The notes: a model not told the origin generated them from the letters alone. DNA of 64,000 nt from Bacteroidetes bacterium GWB2_32_14 (GCA_001768235.1 MENK01000017.1:1-64000), one strand, 5' to 3'; shown: positions 26,376 to 37,003, numbered from the stretch's first letter. Made by a program: numbers and translations.

Positions 26376-29222
26376 TCACTCAGTAAACCATTTAATCAGA
26401 ACTTCCTTTACTTCTTCAATACGAACGGGTTTAGCCAGGTAGTAATTCATACCACTATCGAATGCTTGTGTTTTATCTTCCTCACGTGCATTGGCTGTCA
26501 TGGCTACAATGGGTAATGAATATCCCATGCTTCGTATTTCGGCTGTTGCCTCAAGCCCGTCTTGTTCGGGCATCATAATATCCATGAAAACAATATCAAA
26601 TTTATTTTCTTTAATCTTTTTAACACAATCTTTCCCGTTTTGAGCTAAAATAATTTCATAACCGAGGTTTTTAAATATAGTTTGCGCTACTTTCTGATTA
26701 ATGATATTGTCTTCGGCAACCAGTATTTTAATATTCTTTTTTAATTTGTTCAACTCGGGCAGTTCTTTGTCTGTAACTCTGAGGCTGGTAAAATTTTCTA
26801 TGAGTATCTCGTAAATTTCAGATGCTTCGTAAGGTTTAATCAGGTAATAATCGACCCCGTTTATTTTACATTTAATATAGTTTCCGGGTTGATCGTTCGA
26901 ACTGATAATTGCAATGAGGTATTTTGATGAAAGCCCATTTTCGTGAATTTTACGGGCAAGTCCTATTCCGTCGAACTCGGCACAATCGTTAATTATCAGC
27001 AGGTGATATTTGTTTTCAGCACCCGAACTGTTTTTCTCGAGTAAGGCGATTGTATCTTCCCCGGGGATTATTTCTTTGTTGTTTGTTTCAAAGCTGTTAA
27101 AGGTGTGAAGGATTATTTTATCGTTTTTAGGGTTTTTATTAATGATTAACACGTTAATCTGGTTGTAATCTGTAATCTTTGAAAAATCGGTTTCTTTCTT
27201 TAGTTTCTCGTTAGAGAATACCTGTATGGTGAATGAAAATTTCGATCCGGTATATTGTGGATCGAAAGAGATTGATGAGGGGCTTTCGACCCAAATCTCG
27301 CCACCCATAAGTTCAACAAGCTGTTTTGCAATTGTTGTTCCAAGTCCTGTACCGCCAAACTTGCGGGTAGTAGAACCATCGGCTTGTGAAAACGAGCTGA
27401 ATATTTCTTTTAACTTTTCCTTTGGTATTCCTATTCCCGTGTCTTCAATTGAAAACTGAAGCGTAATGTATCCTTTCTGCATTTTAACCATTTCAATGGT
27501 AATCAGGATTTTTCCCTCGAAGGTAAATTTTATGGAGTTCCCGATGAGGTTCGACAGAACCTGTCGTAACCTGAACGGGTCGCCAATGAGTTGATCGGGA
27601 ACATTCTTTTTAATTTCGGTAATCAGCTCAATTCCTTTTTCTTCGGTTCTCAGCCTGAATAAAGATGCTGTTGATTCAATTTCTTCGCGCAGGTTAAATG
27701 GGGTTTCTTCAATAACCATTTTGCCGGCTTCAATTTTTGAGAAATCAAGAATATCGTTAATAATCGATAAAAGAAGATCGGCCGATTTTTTAATAATATG
27801 TACCGCGTCGGCTTGCTTGTCGTTAAGGTTTGTACCACCCAAAGCATCAGCCATTCCTATAATCCCGTTCAATGGAGTACGAATTTCATGGCTCATTTTT
27901 GCAAGAAACTCCGATTTGGATTTATTGGCTGCAATTTCCCGTTTACGGGCAATTTCTATGGGCGTAATATCGATAAAAGCTTCAAGGGAAATATTTTCAT
28001 TATCCAGGATATAAGGAATTTCCTTCTTGTAAATAATGATTTCGTTATCGTTATCATCGTAATAAATATATTCGTTCTGATTGTCGGTATAACTGAACGA
28101 GTCGCTATCCTGAAAGTTCCTCGAAATAAGAAACTGATCGCTCAGGTTCTTGCCTACCAGCTCTGATTCATTTTCAAAAGCAAAAATGTTTAATGCTGTT
28201 TTATTCATACTTAAAACAGTTCGGTTTTTATCAACCATCATTATTCCAATGGGCAACGATTCCATTATTTCTTTTAGCGACGATTCCGATTTCCTGATCT
28301 GTTTTTCTTCGTGAAACCTCCGTTTAATAAATATCAAAAAGAAAATAATGATAAATAATAAAATCAGAATTGTTAATGACCCGACAATTATAGCGTTACT
28401 GATTATTGATTTTAAAACGATTTTTGTTTCCAGCGAGAAAACAATACCTATATCGTTATTTAGAATCCGAATCGGCTGGTAAACGGATATGATATCATTT
28501 TTATTCCCGTTAAATTTTACCTGGTTATGTACGGAACCTTTATATCCATTTTTAATATCAACTGCAATCTTTTCAATCTTGCTTATTTGTATGGAGTCTC
28601 TGGTTAAATTTTGATTAAATATTTCCCCGTTTGAATTTACCGACCATTGCCACAGGGTATTTCCCAGGTGATAATTCTCGAATACATTTTTAATAAAATC
28701 CTGAATATCAGCTTTAATAACAATATTAACAACAGCCTTGTTGTTTACAAATACAGGTAAAGTATAATTATACGAACCATCCGCATTTATACTAACATCT
28801 TCTTTTGCAAGCAATTCCTTTTGTTTTTGAGATATATAATAATCGGAAATAAAATGATTGGTTTTATCCTTGAATAAACTGAAAACATTTTTATTTTCAT
28901 CTATAATCTTAATATTCCTGATAAGATTTTGATATTTAAAGTAAAATAACTCCAGCTTACGAACACGCATTTCGGTTTTTTCAGGACTGTCGAAAAAATT
29001 AGCGATATCTGACGAAAAAACAATGTAATTAATCTCGTTTTCAAACTCATAACCCGATTGTTCAATTTCCCATCCGCAGATTTGAATTTGTTTATCAAGC
29101 ATGTCGGTTTGGAATTTAACCTGTTGATTATAAATATAATAATAATAATAACTGTTTACTAAAACGATTATTAACAGGACGATCATTAATAAGTAATAAA
29201 ATCTTTTCATACTCCCTTTCAA
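26376..29222 (-). CDS. Hybrid histidine kinase with a degenerate and a canonical receiver
   Basis: The 948-residue sensor has TM1 (~8-30), a periplasmic sensor region (~35-270), TM2 (~273-300) and a PAS domain (~315-430). HisKA with His in SHEIRTPLNGIIGM, HATPase_c (DTGIGIP, GGTGLGTTIAKQL) and two receiver domains follow. The first receiver (~685-800) has LLIINDCAEFDG where an LMDxxMP loop is expected, so it looks degenerate. The second (~815-945) is canonical, with ILVAEDN, Asp in IVFMDIMMP, and Thr and Lys in AMTANA and AKPV. Its start overlaps the stop of the upstream sensory lipoprotein gene by 4 bp, so the two are probably translated together and act as one sensor. Confidence 0.86.
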   Translation of the reverse strand: MKGSMKRFYYLLMIVLLIIVLVNSYYYYYIYNQQVKFQTDMLDKQIQICGWEIEQSGYEFENEINYIVFSSDIANFFDSPEKTEMRVRKLELFYFKYQNLIRNIKIIDENKNVFSLFKDKTNHFISDYYISQKQKELLAKEDVSINADGSYNYTLPVFVNNKAVVNIVIKADIQDFIKNVFENYHLGNTLWQWSVNSNGEIFNQNLTRDSIQISKIEKIAVDIKNGYKGSVHNQVKFNGNKNDIISVYQPIRILNNDIGIVFSLETKIVLKSIISNAIIVGSLTILILLFIIIFFLIFIKRRFHEEKQIRKSESSLKEIMESLPIGIMMVDKNRTVLSMNKTALNIFAFENESELVGKNLSDQFLISRNFQDSDSFSYTDNQNEYIYYDDNDNEIIIYKKEIPYILDNENISLEAFIDITPIEIARKREIAANKSKSEFLAKMSHEIRTPLNGIIGMADALGGTNLNDKQADAVHIIKKSADLLLSIINDILDFSKIEAGKMVIEETPFNLREEIESTASLFRLRTEEKGIELITEIKKNVPDQLIGDPFRLRQVLSNLIGNSIKFTFEGKILITIEMVKMQKGYITLQFSIEDTGIGIPKEKLKEIFSSFSQADGSTTRKFGGTGLGTTIAKQLVELMGGEIWVESPSSISFDPQYTGSKFSFTIQVFSNEKLKKETDFSKITDYNQINVLIINKNPKNDKIILHTFNSFETNNKEIIPGEDTIALLEKNSSGAENKYHLLIINDCAEFDGIGLARKIHENGLSSKYLIAIISSNDQPGNYIKCKINGVDYYLIKPYEASEIYEILIENFTSLRVTDKELPELNKLKKNIKILVAEDNIINQKVAQTIFKNLGYEIILAQNGKDCVKKIKENKFDIVFMDIMMPEQDGLEATAEIRSMGYSLPIVAMTANAREEDKTQAFDSGMNYYLAKPVRIEEVKEVLIKWFTE

Positions 29223-30205
29223 TTAATAATTTTAAGCAAATACCACCCGGTTTCTTTTAGCTTTGAACTATAAATAACAAACTTATGCGTGTTTTGATAA
29301 AAATATGTTTTGTTTTTCCCGTTTAGCAACAAATTTACTGCTTTTCGAATATCTTTTTCTTTGTGGTTCAACAACGAAGGCCCCGCGGGTAAAAATTCAT
29401 CATTTATAACGGGTTTGTAATAATTCTTTTCTTTATGCCCGGGAATACATACAATACACGATGCTTTTCGGGTGCTACATATAATTTCCCCATTCGGGTT
29501 TACAAGAAGAAGCATTTCCGAATTGGATGAAAAATATTTTTCTTGTATTGTTTTTAGCATAATATCAGATGATACAATTCCCACGAAATGATCGCGAAAG
29601 GAAACAGGCGAAACAGCAGATATAATCCAACCCCTGCCGGCAGGATCGGCATAAGGTTTTTTTATCCAGTATGATTTAGTATCAAAAAAAGGTTTGTTTT
29701 TTACTGACTGGAAGGCTGTAAACCCGGTTAAATTTATTGATGGGGCAAATTGTTTTGTAAAATCAACATAGGGATAAATACGTAAAAATGAATTGCTGTC
29801 GAGAAAATAAACCTGCGAAACAATTGAATTCCGGTTGTAAAGAGTTATAAACAACGAATCCATTTTTTCTGAATTCACGATGATTTTTTTCTGCCCGGAT
29901 GATAATCGGCGGACTGAAGGCAAAAAAACTGCAGACGAATTTTCAGAAAAAAGGGTATAAAGAATTTCGTTTTTATGAAAAACATAACGGGGATTGTTTT
30001 CCCATTTAACATCTGCCAGGAAATTAATATTATGTTGAATTTGTGAAGATAACGCGGCTGTTTCTTCGGAAACCTGCTGAAGCTCTGAGTTTATTTTATC
30101 TGAAAGGAGGATTATGTGTGCGAGATTGGTATCCTTTTCGTGCTGGTTTTTGCACGAGAAGAAAAGAAAAAGAAATGTTGCTGTTATATACAAGCCACTT
30201 TTCAT
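29219..30205 (-). CDS. Lipoprotein with PDC/Cache-like sensor domain
   Basis: The 328-residue protein has a short lipoprotein signal ending in LFFSCK (Cys about residue 18). A ~300-residue region with PDC/Cache features follows: SVRRLSSGQKKIIVN, LRIYPYVDFTKQFAPSINLT, a WIISAVSPVSFRDHFVGIVS segment and LLVNPNGEIICS. It should be anchored in the periplasm and bind a ligand. The stop overlaps the start of the hybrid kinase (29222) by ATGA. I infer a stand-alone ligand-binding subunit for that kinase. A CxxC pair (CSTRKASCIVC, ~245-255) may form a disulfide. Confidence 0.7.
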   Translation of the reverse strand: MKSGLYITATFLFLFFSCKNQHEKDTNLAHIILLSDKINSELQQVSEETAALSSQIQHNINFLADVKWENNPRYVFHKNEILYTLFSENSSAVFLPSVRRLSSGQKKIIVNSEKMDSLFITLYNRNSIVSQVYFLDSNSFLRIYPYVDFTKQFAPSINLTGFTAFQSVKNKPFFDTKSYWIKKPYADPAGRGWIISAVSPVSFRDHFVGIVSSDIMLKTIQEKYFSSNSEMLLLVNPNGEIICSTRKASCIVCIPGHKEKNYYKPVINDEFLPAGPSLLNHKEKDIRKAVNLLLNGKNKTYFYQNTHKFVIYSSKLKETGWYLLKIIN

Positions 30206-30325
30206 TGATAAACTCAGAAATTATGTTCTAAAATTTGAACATACAATTTATGAAAAAAAATATGATTCGTAAAAGAATTGTGACCAAACGATTGGTTTTG
30301 AATATAAACCAGTTAATCTTGTTTA

Positions 30326-31255
30326 TTAACGATGTTTTGTATCGTCGTTGGAAAGAATACGAATATAATTCAGATACCGCAATTCACTGATCTCTCCATT
30401 TTCAACAGCCTGAATAACTGTACAACCCGGCTCGTGCACATGGGTGCAATTATAAAACTTACAGTTTTCGGATGCTTTAAATATCTCGGGGAAAAAATGA
30501 AAAAGTTCCTCGTTTTTTATATCAAACAACCCGAATCCACGAATACCGGGAGTATCAATAATATAACCACCTGTTGAAAGTTCAAACATTTCCGCAAATG
30601 TTGTAGAGTGTTTTCCTGATTTATGATAATCGGATATTTTGGATGTTTTTAAATCAAGCAGGGGATCAATCACGTTAATCAATGATGATTTCCCGACACC
30701 CGAATTACCTGCAATTACACTTGTTTTACCTTTAAGCAATTCTCGTATGGAATCGAGATTTGTTTTTTTCTCAATCGAAATGGAGAAACACTCATATCCA
30801 ACAGCCTTATAAATATCAATTAGATAATTCATATAAGCTATTTGACCCTCGTTGTATAAATCTGTTTTATTAAAAACAAGTTTAGTAGGAATCCGGTATG
30901 CTTCGGATGAAACTAAAAACCGATCGATAAACAGGGGAAAGGTTTCGGGAAAGGCAACGGTTACCATAAGAATTGCCTGATCAATATTTGCCGCGAGAAT
31001 ATGTGTTTGTTTCGAAAGGTTGGTCGATTTACGTATGATATAATTTTTGCGGGGTTCTACGGTATGTATTATTCCTTTGTCTGAATCATCGGAATCTTCA
31101 AAATATACAATATCGCCTACAGCAACAGGATTGGTGTTTTTAATACCATCGACACGCATTTTGCCCCTGATGTTGCAAAAAACTATTTTCCCTGATTCAA
31201 CTTCTTTTACAGAATACCAACTACCGGTAGATTTTAATACAAGTCCTTTTTTCAA
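30326..31255 (-). CDS. rsgA: Ribosome small-subunit-dependent GTPase A
   Basis: The 309-residue protein has the RsgA (YjeQ/YloQ) order. An N-terminal OB-fold (~1-75) and a circularly permuted GTPase with G4 FNKTD before G1 GNSGVGKSS (~170-185) and G3 DTPG are followed by a C-terminal zinc finger with [14 protein letters not shown]. It checks late assembly of the 30S subunit. The start codon is TTG at 31255: no in-frame ATG lies upstream, and the next ATG would remove the OB-fold beginning. It stands alone, divergent from the exonuclease gene. Confidence 0.93.
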   Translation of the reverse strand: MKKGLVLKSTGSWYSVKEVESGKIVFCNIRGKMRVDGIKNTNPVAVGDIVYFEDSDDSDKGIIHTVEPRKNYIIRKSTNLSKQTHILAANIDQAILMVTVAFPETFPLFIDRFLVSSEAYRIPTKLVFNKTDLYNEGQIAYMNYLIDIYKAVGYECFSISIEKKTNLDSIRELLKGKTSVIAGNSGVGKSSLINVIDPLLDLKTSKISDYHKSGKHSTTFAEMFELSTGGYIIDTPGIRGFGLFDIKNEELFHFFPEIFKASENCKFYNCTHVHEPGCTVIQAVENGEISELRYLNYIRILSNDDTKHR

Positions 31256-31333
31256 TATTTTTTTGATTATACAGGTTACGAAATTATTAAATATTTAAGT
31301 ATTATTGCCATATCGATATTAAAATCATTATGT

Positions 31334-32104
31334 ATGGTTAAAAAGATTTTTTCATACAACGTAAATGGTATTCGTGCAGCATTAGCTAAAGATTTTATTG
31401 GATGGCTTAAAACAGCAAACCCGGATATCATTTGTATTCAGGAAATAAAAGCCAGTTCTGACCAATTGGATACAAGTGTTTTTGAAATTTTAGGATACAA
31501 TCAGTATTGGTTTTCGGCACAAAAAAAAGGATACAGCGGTGTGGCTGTTTTTACAAAAGAAAAACCAGACAACATCATTTACGGAATGGGAATTGAAAAA
31601 TACGATTCCGAGGGAAGAACCCTCAGGCTCGATTTTGGAGATATTACTTTAATCAACTCTTACTTCCCATCAGGAACAACAGGCGATATTCGTCAGGATT
31701 TTAAAATGGAGTACCTGGCTGATTTCCAGAAATACATTAACAAACTAAAAATTGAACGACCCCAAATTATTGTAAGCGGCGATTTTAATATTTGTCATAA
31801 ACCCATTGATATTAATCATCCCGAGCGACATACAACCTCGTCGGGGTTTTTGCCCGAAGAACGTGCATGGGTTGACCAATTTATAGCGAGCGGATTTATT
31901 GATACCTTCAGGGAATATAATAAAGAACCGAATCAATATAGTTGGTGGAGTTACCGTGCAGGCTCACGTAATAAAAATTTGGGTTGGAGAATTGATTACC
32001 ACATGATAAGCGAAACATTAAAACCACAATTAAAGGGAGCAGGAATACTGCAACAGGTTGTACATTCAGACCATTGCCCGATAGTTGTGGAAATGGAAAT
32101 TTAA
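31334..32104 (+). CDS. xth: Exodeoxyribonuclease III
   Basis: The 256-residue enzyme is a complete EEP-family AP endonuclease/exonuclease III. Motifs in order: YNVNGIRAA (Asn), ICIQEIKA (catalytic Glu), [20 protein letters not shown] (Asp and Asn), and the C-terminal SDHCPIVVE with catalytic Asp-His. It acts in base-excision repair on abasic sites. Its stop codon overlaps the 3' end of the convergent barrel gene by 4 bp. Length fits the family. Confidence 0.94.
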   Translation: MVKKIFSYNVNGIRAALAKDFIGWLKTANPDIICIQEIKASSDQLDTSVFEILGYNQYWFSAQKKGYSGVAVFTKEKPDNIIYGMGIEKYDSEGRTLRLDFGDITLINSYFPSGTTGDIRQDFKMEYLADFQKYINKLKIERPQIIVSGDFNICHKPIDINHPERHTTSSGFLPEERAWVDQFIASGFIDTFREYNKEPNQYSWWSYRAGSRNKNLGWRIDYHMISETLKPQLKGAGILQQVVHSDHCPIVVEMEI

Positions 32105-33264
32105 AAACTCACTCTAAATCTTAGAAAAAGCATATTCAGTTTTTCTTCGAAACCATCGAATTTTCCAAAAAATCGTTGGCCAAAAAGCGCAATTTCCAGG
32201 TTATTGCCTGCCGAATAAATGAACGATGGATTGATAAAATAACTGTTCCCAAACGAAGGGAAATACATTGCTGCCAACGAGGCATTTAATAAAGGGTGAA
32301 TAGGGTATGAAACCTGCCCCATCCACGAAAATTTACTGAACGAAGTGGTTTTTACCGATAGAGGCATAAAATAAATATCGGTAAAAGAAGAAAGGTTGAG
32401 TTTATCGAAATAGCCGTTGTAAATACCTTCGAAGGTAAACGACAGGGAATTGCTGAACATGTAATTGATGCCGGCAGAAACCAGAAACACACCGGTTGTA
32501 TCTGAAAAGTTTTTTTGCGGATGAAAATAACTTGCTTCGCCATTAAAGCCAATGTTGAAAATATTCCCCGTCCATCCAGTTCCAACAACAAAATCGGTTG
32601 TATCAAGTATGCCTCCCAGAAATTGCAAGTCGTAACCCCATTGATTAAACCTGTACAAAGCAGCAGCTGTTATGTTTTTATGCCGGTCGATTTTTATTGC
32701 AGCTTCGGCAACCGATGTATAACCAGGATAATACTGTACGCGCAAAGCATCGCTACCCGGGCGTTCTTCGTAGTCGAAATCGAAATACGAGTAGGCATTA
32801 AAAATATCGTTGGGATTCCATGCAAAGGACTGCCCCCAGTTAATTCGTTGCCGGCCCAGGGTTACTACAAGATTGTTTTTATTGTACTCAACGTACAAAC
32901 GGTCAAACGTGGTTGTTAATACCGCCGAATGAGTTGATATTAAATTATTACTTAACGAACTCATGTACCCGTTATCGTAGCTTACAATTGAATCGTAATC
33001 AGGAATCAGCTTAACAAAATCACCGTAAATCAGACGGGTTCGAACATCAGTGGTAAATGTGAAATTGCTATTAATATACCACTTAAAATTTAAGCGGTTA
33101 TGAATTAAGTTGTCGATTCGATAATAATCATCCACATCTTCGAACATGACGGTATTCATGTATTTTACGTAGCCATTGAGAGATACTTTCGGAGTAATTG
33201 TATCTTGAGCATTCGTATTGAATGCTATAAAAAAGATGATGAATATGAGAAGTAGTTTTTTCAC
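32101..33264 (-). CDS. Outer-membrane beta-barrel protein, possible part of the exporter cluster
   Basis: The 387-residue protein has a signal peptide ([13 protein letters not shown], cleavage near residue 19). A long series of amphipathic beta strands with aromatic girdles follows (for example [20 protein letters not shown], and a terminal LFLRFRVSF ending in Phe). This is a typical outer-membrane barrel terminus. The [20 protein letters not shown] segment resembles DUF1302/alginate-export-type porins. It lies ~120 bp downstream of the ABC ATPase at the end of the TetR-LolA-FtsX operon, on the same strand, and could be the outer-membrane station of that exporter (inference). Confidence 0.75.
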   Translation of the reverse strand: MKKLLLIFIIFFIAFNTNAQDTITPKVSLNGYVKYMNTVMFEDVDDYYRIDNLIHNRLNFKWYINSNFTFTTDVRTRLIYGDFVKLIPDYDSIVSYDNGYMSSLSNNLISTHSAVLTTTFDRLYVEYNKNNLVVTLGRQRINWGQSFAWNPNDIFNAYSYFDFDYEERPGSDALRVQYYPGYTSVAEAAIKIDRHKNITAAALYRFNQWGYDLQFLGGILDTTDFVVGTGWTGNIFNIGFNGEASYFHPQKNFSDTTGVFLVSAGINYMFSNSLSFTFEGIYNGYFDKLNLSSFTDIYFMPLSVKTTSFSKFSWMGQVSYPIHPLLNASLAAMYFPSFGNSYFINPSFIYSAGNNLEIALFGQRFFGKFDGFEEKLNMLFLRFRVSF

Positions 33265-33385
33265 AATTTTTCAAAAAATTTAATATTTTAAAACACAAAG
33301 GGCACAAAGTTTTCGGAATCACAAAGGACACAATAAATAACTTTAAAACGGCTAACTGTTTTTGTCAAATTTCAACTGTTTCCTG

Positions 33386-34084
33386 CTACTGCCTACTTAA
33401 TTCTCTTTTCTCGTCCGAAACTACATGTCCATCTTCAACTGTAATTATCCTTCGGGCTTTGTTTACTACCCGCTGATCGTGTGTTGAGAAAATGAATGTA
33501 ATATTTTCTTCTTTATTCAAACGTTCCATTATATCGAGTAATGTTTCTGTTGATTTGGAGTCTAGGTTTGCCGTGGGTTCATCGGCCAGAATAAATTTGG
33601 GTTTCGAAGCCAACGCTCTTGCAACTGCAACACGTTGTTGCTGGCCCCCCGACATCTTCGCCGGACGGCTTTCTGCTCTTTCTCCCAATCCAACAGCATT
33701 AAGCAATTCCATTGCCCGTTCTGTTCTTGCTTTCCGGGTTTTACCCTGCAGCTCCATAATAAACTCAATATTTTCTTTTGCCGTAAGCACCGGAATTAAA
33801 TTATATGCCTGAAATACAAACCCGATATTTCGTAACCTGAAATCGATCAACTTCGAAGAACTTAACTGACTAATATTCGTTCCATCAATAATTATTTCAC
33901 CTTCGGTAATTGAATCGAGGCCACCGATTAAATTTAACAGGGTAGTTTTTCCGCTCCCCGAAGGGCCTACAATAGCTGCAAATTCGCCTTGCTCGAAGTT
34001 TAAGCTGATTCCGTCAACAGCCTTTACTTTTACTTCTGAATCGTTATAGATTTTTACCAGATTTTTTAATTCTAAAACTTTCAT
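33386..34084 (-). CDS. LolD/MacB-type ABC transporter ATPase
   Basis: The 232-residue protein is a complete ABC ATPase of the LolD/MacB class: Walker A GPSGSGKTT (~40-48), Q-loop FVFQAYNL, signature MSGGQQQRVAVARAL, Walker B FILADEPT and switch FSTHDQ. It would energise the two FtsX-type permeases encoded upstream (34505 and 35753). Between them lies a frameshifted four-helix-bundle gene whose last codon overlaps this start by 3 bp. Start and length are normal. Confidence 0.92.
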   Translation of the reverse strand: MKVLELKNLVKIYNDSEVKVKAVDGISLNFEQGEFAAIVGPSGSGKTTLLNLIGGLDSITEGEIIIDGTNISQLSSSKLIDFRLRNIGFVFQAYNLIPVLTAKENIEFIMELQGKTRKARTERAMELLNAVGLGERAESRPAKMSGGQQQRVAVARALASKPKFILADEPTANLDSKSTETLLDIMERLNKEENITFIFSTHDQRVVNKARRIITVEDGHVVSDEKRELSRQ

Positions 34085-34456
34085 ATTATTTTTGATTTTA
34101 GATGTTCGATTTTTGATTTATTTTTTATACTTGCTACAAAAATTGATATAAGTTCATTTGTTTCTTTAATTAATTTTTCGGTTGTTTCGTTTTTAAGTAA
34201 CCCTGATTCTTCAATAAGTTCTAACCAATAAATTGTTTCGTCAGATTCCTCTTCACAAATCTTTAACTTATTTTATAAAATCTTTATCAGATTTTGCCCT
34301 GGAAACAACACGATAATTTGCTCCAACAGATGTTGCAGAGCGAAGTATTTGTTTTGATATGATTTGTGAACTATTTAATTGTGGTAATAAATTCACAAGC
34401 TTTATTATCTCCAAAGCAAACACTTTCGTTCTTTTTTTCAAATTGGATGAGTTCAT
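34081..34456 (-). pseudogene. Four-helix-bundle (23S rRNA IVP-type) protein gene with a 1-nt frameshift
   Basis: The first 62 codons (from ATG at 34456) encode the N-terminal part of a four-helix-bundle protein: FALEIIKLVNLLPQLNSSQI, ILRSATSVGANYRVVSRAKS. They end at a stop at 34268. Removing one base from a run at 34271-34274 restores the frame, and the protein continues LKICEEESDETIYWLELIEE, with the rest of helices 3-4, to a stop at 34081. The restored product would be ~124 residues, the usual length. It is either a pseudogene or a sequencing error in a homopolymer. It sits inside the ABC exporter operon. Confidence 0.85.
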
Positions 34457-34504
34457 ATTTTGTTGTTTAAATCGGCAATCATAATTCTAAGCTCGTATTT
34501 CAGT

Positions 34505-35725
34505 TTACATATCAATGCGTAATGCTTCTGCCGGATTTAGATGAATTGCTTTACGTGCCGGGTAAATTGCAGAGAGTATTCCTGTTAAAACAACGAGTAT
34601 TGAAACAACAATTACATCTTTGAATCCAATTGCAGGGTATATAATTGCATCGTAACCCAATGAGTTTAACCCTTCTGCCCACATGCTCAGGTTGAGCCCG
34701 GTTCTGGCAGTCAGGGCTGTTAAAATCAGGGCTAAAACAATACCAACAATACCCCCTGTTAATGAAAGAAATACTGTTTCCAGCACAATCATACTAAAAA
34801 CCCTGACTTTATTCATTCCAACGGCCATTAACATTCCCAATTCCTTAACCCGCTCCAGTATAACCATTAACATGGTATTAACTATTCCAAAACCTAAAGC
34901 CAATAAAATAATTCCAACAAAAATGTACATCATTAAATTCATGCTTTCGGTCATCATTTTCATATCAGGTAAAATTTCGGTCCATTTTAGAATCTGAAGT
35001 TCTGGATATGAAGATTTCAGTTTATTTAAAACAGGATCTTCCATGTTATTTTCATGGAGTAAAATAGCTATTTCGTGTCCTGCCCTTTCGTTAATTTTGA
35101 GCAAGTTGCGAAGGTCATCGACTTTAACAAATGCTTTCATTTCGTCGTAGGCCGTATTTGCTGTTTTGTAAATCCCTGCAACACGGAATGCTCCACCGGT
35201 AATCGTTCCATCCATTTCGGTAATCGTTACAACGATTTTAGATCGGACTTTAACCTTCAGTTTCTGGGCCAGTTTCTCGCCAATGACTATTGGATTGCTC
35301 TTAACTCCTTTGAAATAAGCACCATCAACAACTTTAGTATATAAATTAGTTACCTGTTTTTCGTTTTCGGGGTCAATTCCAACAAGCTGAACTCCCGCAC
35401 CTGTTTCGGCTGATGCGATCATACAAGTGGCAATTACTCTTGAAGATACTGCCTTAACTTCCGGGTTTTTCAGGATTTCGTTTTGTAACGACTTAACATC
35501 AGGAATAAAATCGTGCACCTCGTATGTTTCGAGATATTGTGCCTGATGAACCTGTATGTGAGATATCTCTGTATTAATTACAGATTCAATTCGCTGGTTT
35601 ACCCATCCAAGCATAAAAGCAATAGTATAAACACCTGCAAAAACACCCAGGGCAATAGCTGTAATTATAACCAGGCTTCTGGTTCTGTTACGCCAAATAT
35701 TTCGCCACGATACTGACCAAATCAT
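34505..35725 (-). CDS. FtsX/MacB-type ABC transporter permease
   Basis: The 406-residue permease has TM1 near 18-40 (ITAIALGVFAGVYTIAFMLG) and a periplasmic MacB_PCD domain (~45-255, with GIDPENEKQV). A FtsX core of three helices (~270-400, including ILLALGFGIVNTMLMVILER and VKELGMLMAVGMNKVRVF) follows. It should form the membrane unit with the paralogue at 35753 and the ATPase at 33386, a LolCDE-like arrangement. It begins 27 bp after the upstream permease. Confidence 0.9.
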   Translation of the reverse strand: MIWSVSWRNIWRNRTRSLVIITAIALGVFAGVYTIAFMLGWVNQRIESVINTEISHIQVHQAQYLETYEVHDFIPDVKSLQNEILKNPEVKAVSSRVIATCMIASAETGAGVQLVGIDPENEKQVTNLYTKVVDGAYFKGVKSNPIVIGEKLAQKLKVKVRSKIVVTITEMDGTITGGAFRVAGIYKTANTAYDEMKAFVKVDDLRNLLKINERAGHEIAILLHENNMEDPVLNKLKSSYPELQILKWTEILPDMKMMTESMNLMMYIFVGIILLALGFGIVNTMLMVILERVKELGMLMAVGMNKVRVFSMIVLETVFLSLTGGIVGIVLALILTALTARTGLNLSMWAEGLNSLGYDAIIYPAIGFKDVIVVSILVVLTGILSAIYPARKAIHLNPAEALRIDM

Positions 35726-35752
35726 AGTTTTAGTTGTTAAATTAATAAATTA

Positions 35753-36970
35753 CTATGCCCTCAGGGCTTTTGAAATAATAAGATTTTTAACTTTAAAAAT
35801 AGGATACAACGATACAACGAGTGTAATTATAAATACAGTTAATACCTGGTTGATAAAAACATTCGGGGCTGTTCCAAAGAATAAATACGGGTCAAACCCA
35901 TATTGAGCATAAATCTCGGCCATTTCGGCCGGCAATATGATTGGATTATGAACTAAAATCAGGATTATTGGTACGCTTACAGCAAATCCGGACAATACAC
36001 CAACCAGTCCAATAAGGATAGTTTCGTAAAACAAAACTGTTGCCAATTTAAATTTTTGCATACCAACAGCAATCATTACACCCAATTCTCTTTTTCGCTC
36101 GGCAACCATCATAATAATGGTGCCAAATATTCCAAATCCAATGACAATATAGAGTATTCCAAGCATAAGATAAGCACTGTACTTATCGCTTTCGATATAC
36201 TGAACCAGCTCAGGATTTAATTCTTTCCAGTTTAATACAGCAAGTGTGCCATTCGCTATTTCTGAAATTTTATGCTGAGCCGAAAGCACATTGGTATAAT
36301 CGTCAACCATTATCATTAATGAGGTTATCATTCCTTCGGCAGAAAAGAACTGCTGTGCAAGTGGCAAATCCATAAAAACACCGATATTATTCATTTGTGG
36401 AGTGCTGAATGTAAGAATTCCCTTTATGCGATATTTACCTGCCGCGGTAACTCCATGATATCCCTGGCTTATTAAAATGATCGTGTCATTTACTCCAAGG
36501 TTTAAATGTTTGGCAACATTAAGGGTCACAAGGACTCCATTGTCACCCTTTTCTAAAAATTCTCCTTGTGAAATCCAGTTTTGAAGATTTGATGTTTGTT
36601 TATCATTTTCAGGTTCAATTCCGATAACAGCCCCTCCTCGTGTATTTTGTCCTGATGATACTAGTGCGAAGGACTCCAATCTTTGAGCAATGGTAGTTAC
36701 TTCTTTTATATTTGCAAATTTTAGCAATTGATCCCGTGATGGGGAAAATACATTATTAATTGATTTGTTTTCATTGAATTCCGGGTTCTGAACCTGAATA
36801 TATCCGGTTGAAAGCTTAACCATCATATCAATCATGTTGGAATAAGTCCCGTCCTGCATAGAATTCATTATGGTTGATATAATAACTCCGAAAAATATGC
36901 TGGCAACTGTAATTAAGGTTCTTCTTTTATTACGCCACAGATTTCGCCACGCTAAACGTATGTTTTTCAT
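35753..36970 (-). CDS. FtsX/MacB-type ABC transporter permease
   Basis: The 405-residue permease (from ATG at 36970) starts MKNIRLAWRNLWRNKRRTLI, the standard start of this class. TM1, a periplasmic domain containing GIEPENDKQTSNLQ, and a FtsX core (MLGILYIVIGFGIFGTIIMM, ERKRELGVMIAVGMQKFKLA) follow. I prefer 36970 to an upstream ATG at 37000, because residues before it would be a random polar extension. With the second permease it would form a heterodimeric LolCE-like or MacB-like exporter. Confidence 0.88.
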   Translation of the reverse strand: MKNIRLAWRNLWRNKRRTLITVASIFFGVIISTIMNSMQDGTYSNMIDMMVKLSTGYIQVQNPEFNENKSINNVFSPSRDQLLKFANIKEVTTIAQRLESFALVSSGQNTRGGAVIGIEPENDKQTSNLQNWISQGEFLEKGDNGVLVTLNVAKHLNLGVNDTIILISQGYHGVTAAGKYRIKGILTFSTPQMNNIGVFMDLPLAQQFFSAEGMITSLMIMVDDYTNVLSAQHKISEIANGTLAVLNWKELNPELVQYIESDKYSAYLMLGILYIVIGFGIFGTIIMMVAERKRELGVMIAVGMQKFKLATVLFYETILIGLVGVLSGFAVSVPIILILVHNPIILPAEMAEIYAQYGFDPYLFFGTAPNVFINQVLTVFIITLVVSLYPIFKVKNLIISKALRA

Positions 36971-37003
36971 AATTAATTTTTTACAATTAATAATTAACAA
37001 TTA

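Noticed and set aside
33285-33340. Direct CACAAAG repeats between the barrel and the ABC ATPase
   Set aside because: Short (CACAAAGGGCACAAAG-like) and common in Bacteroidota intergenic DNA; no array or gene content.
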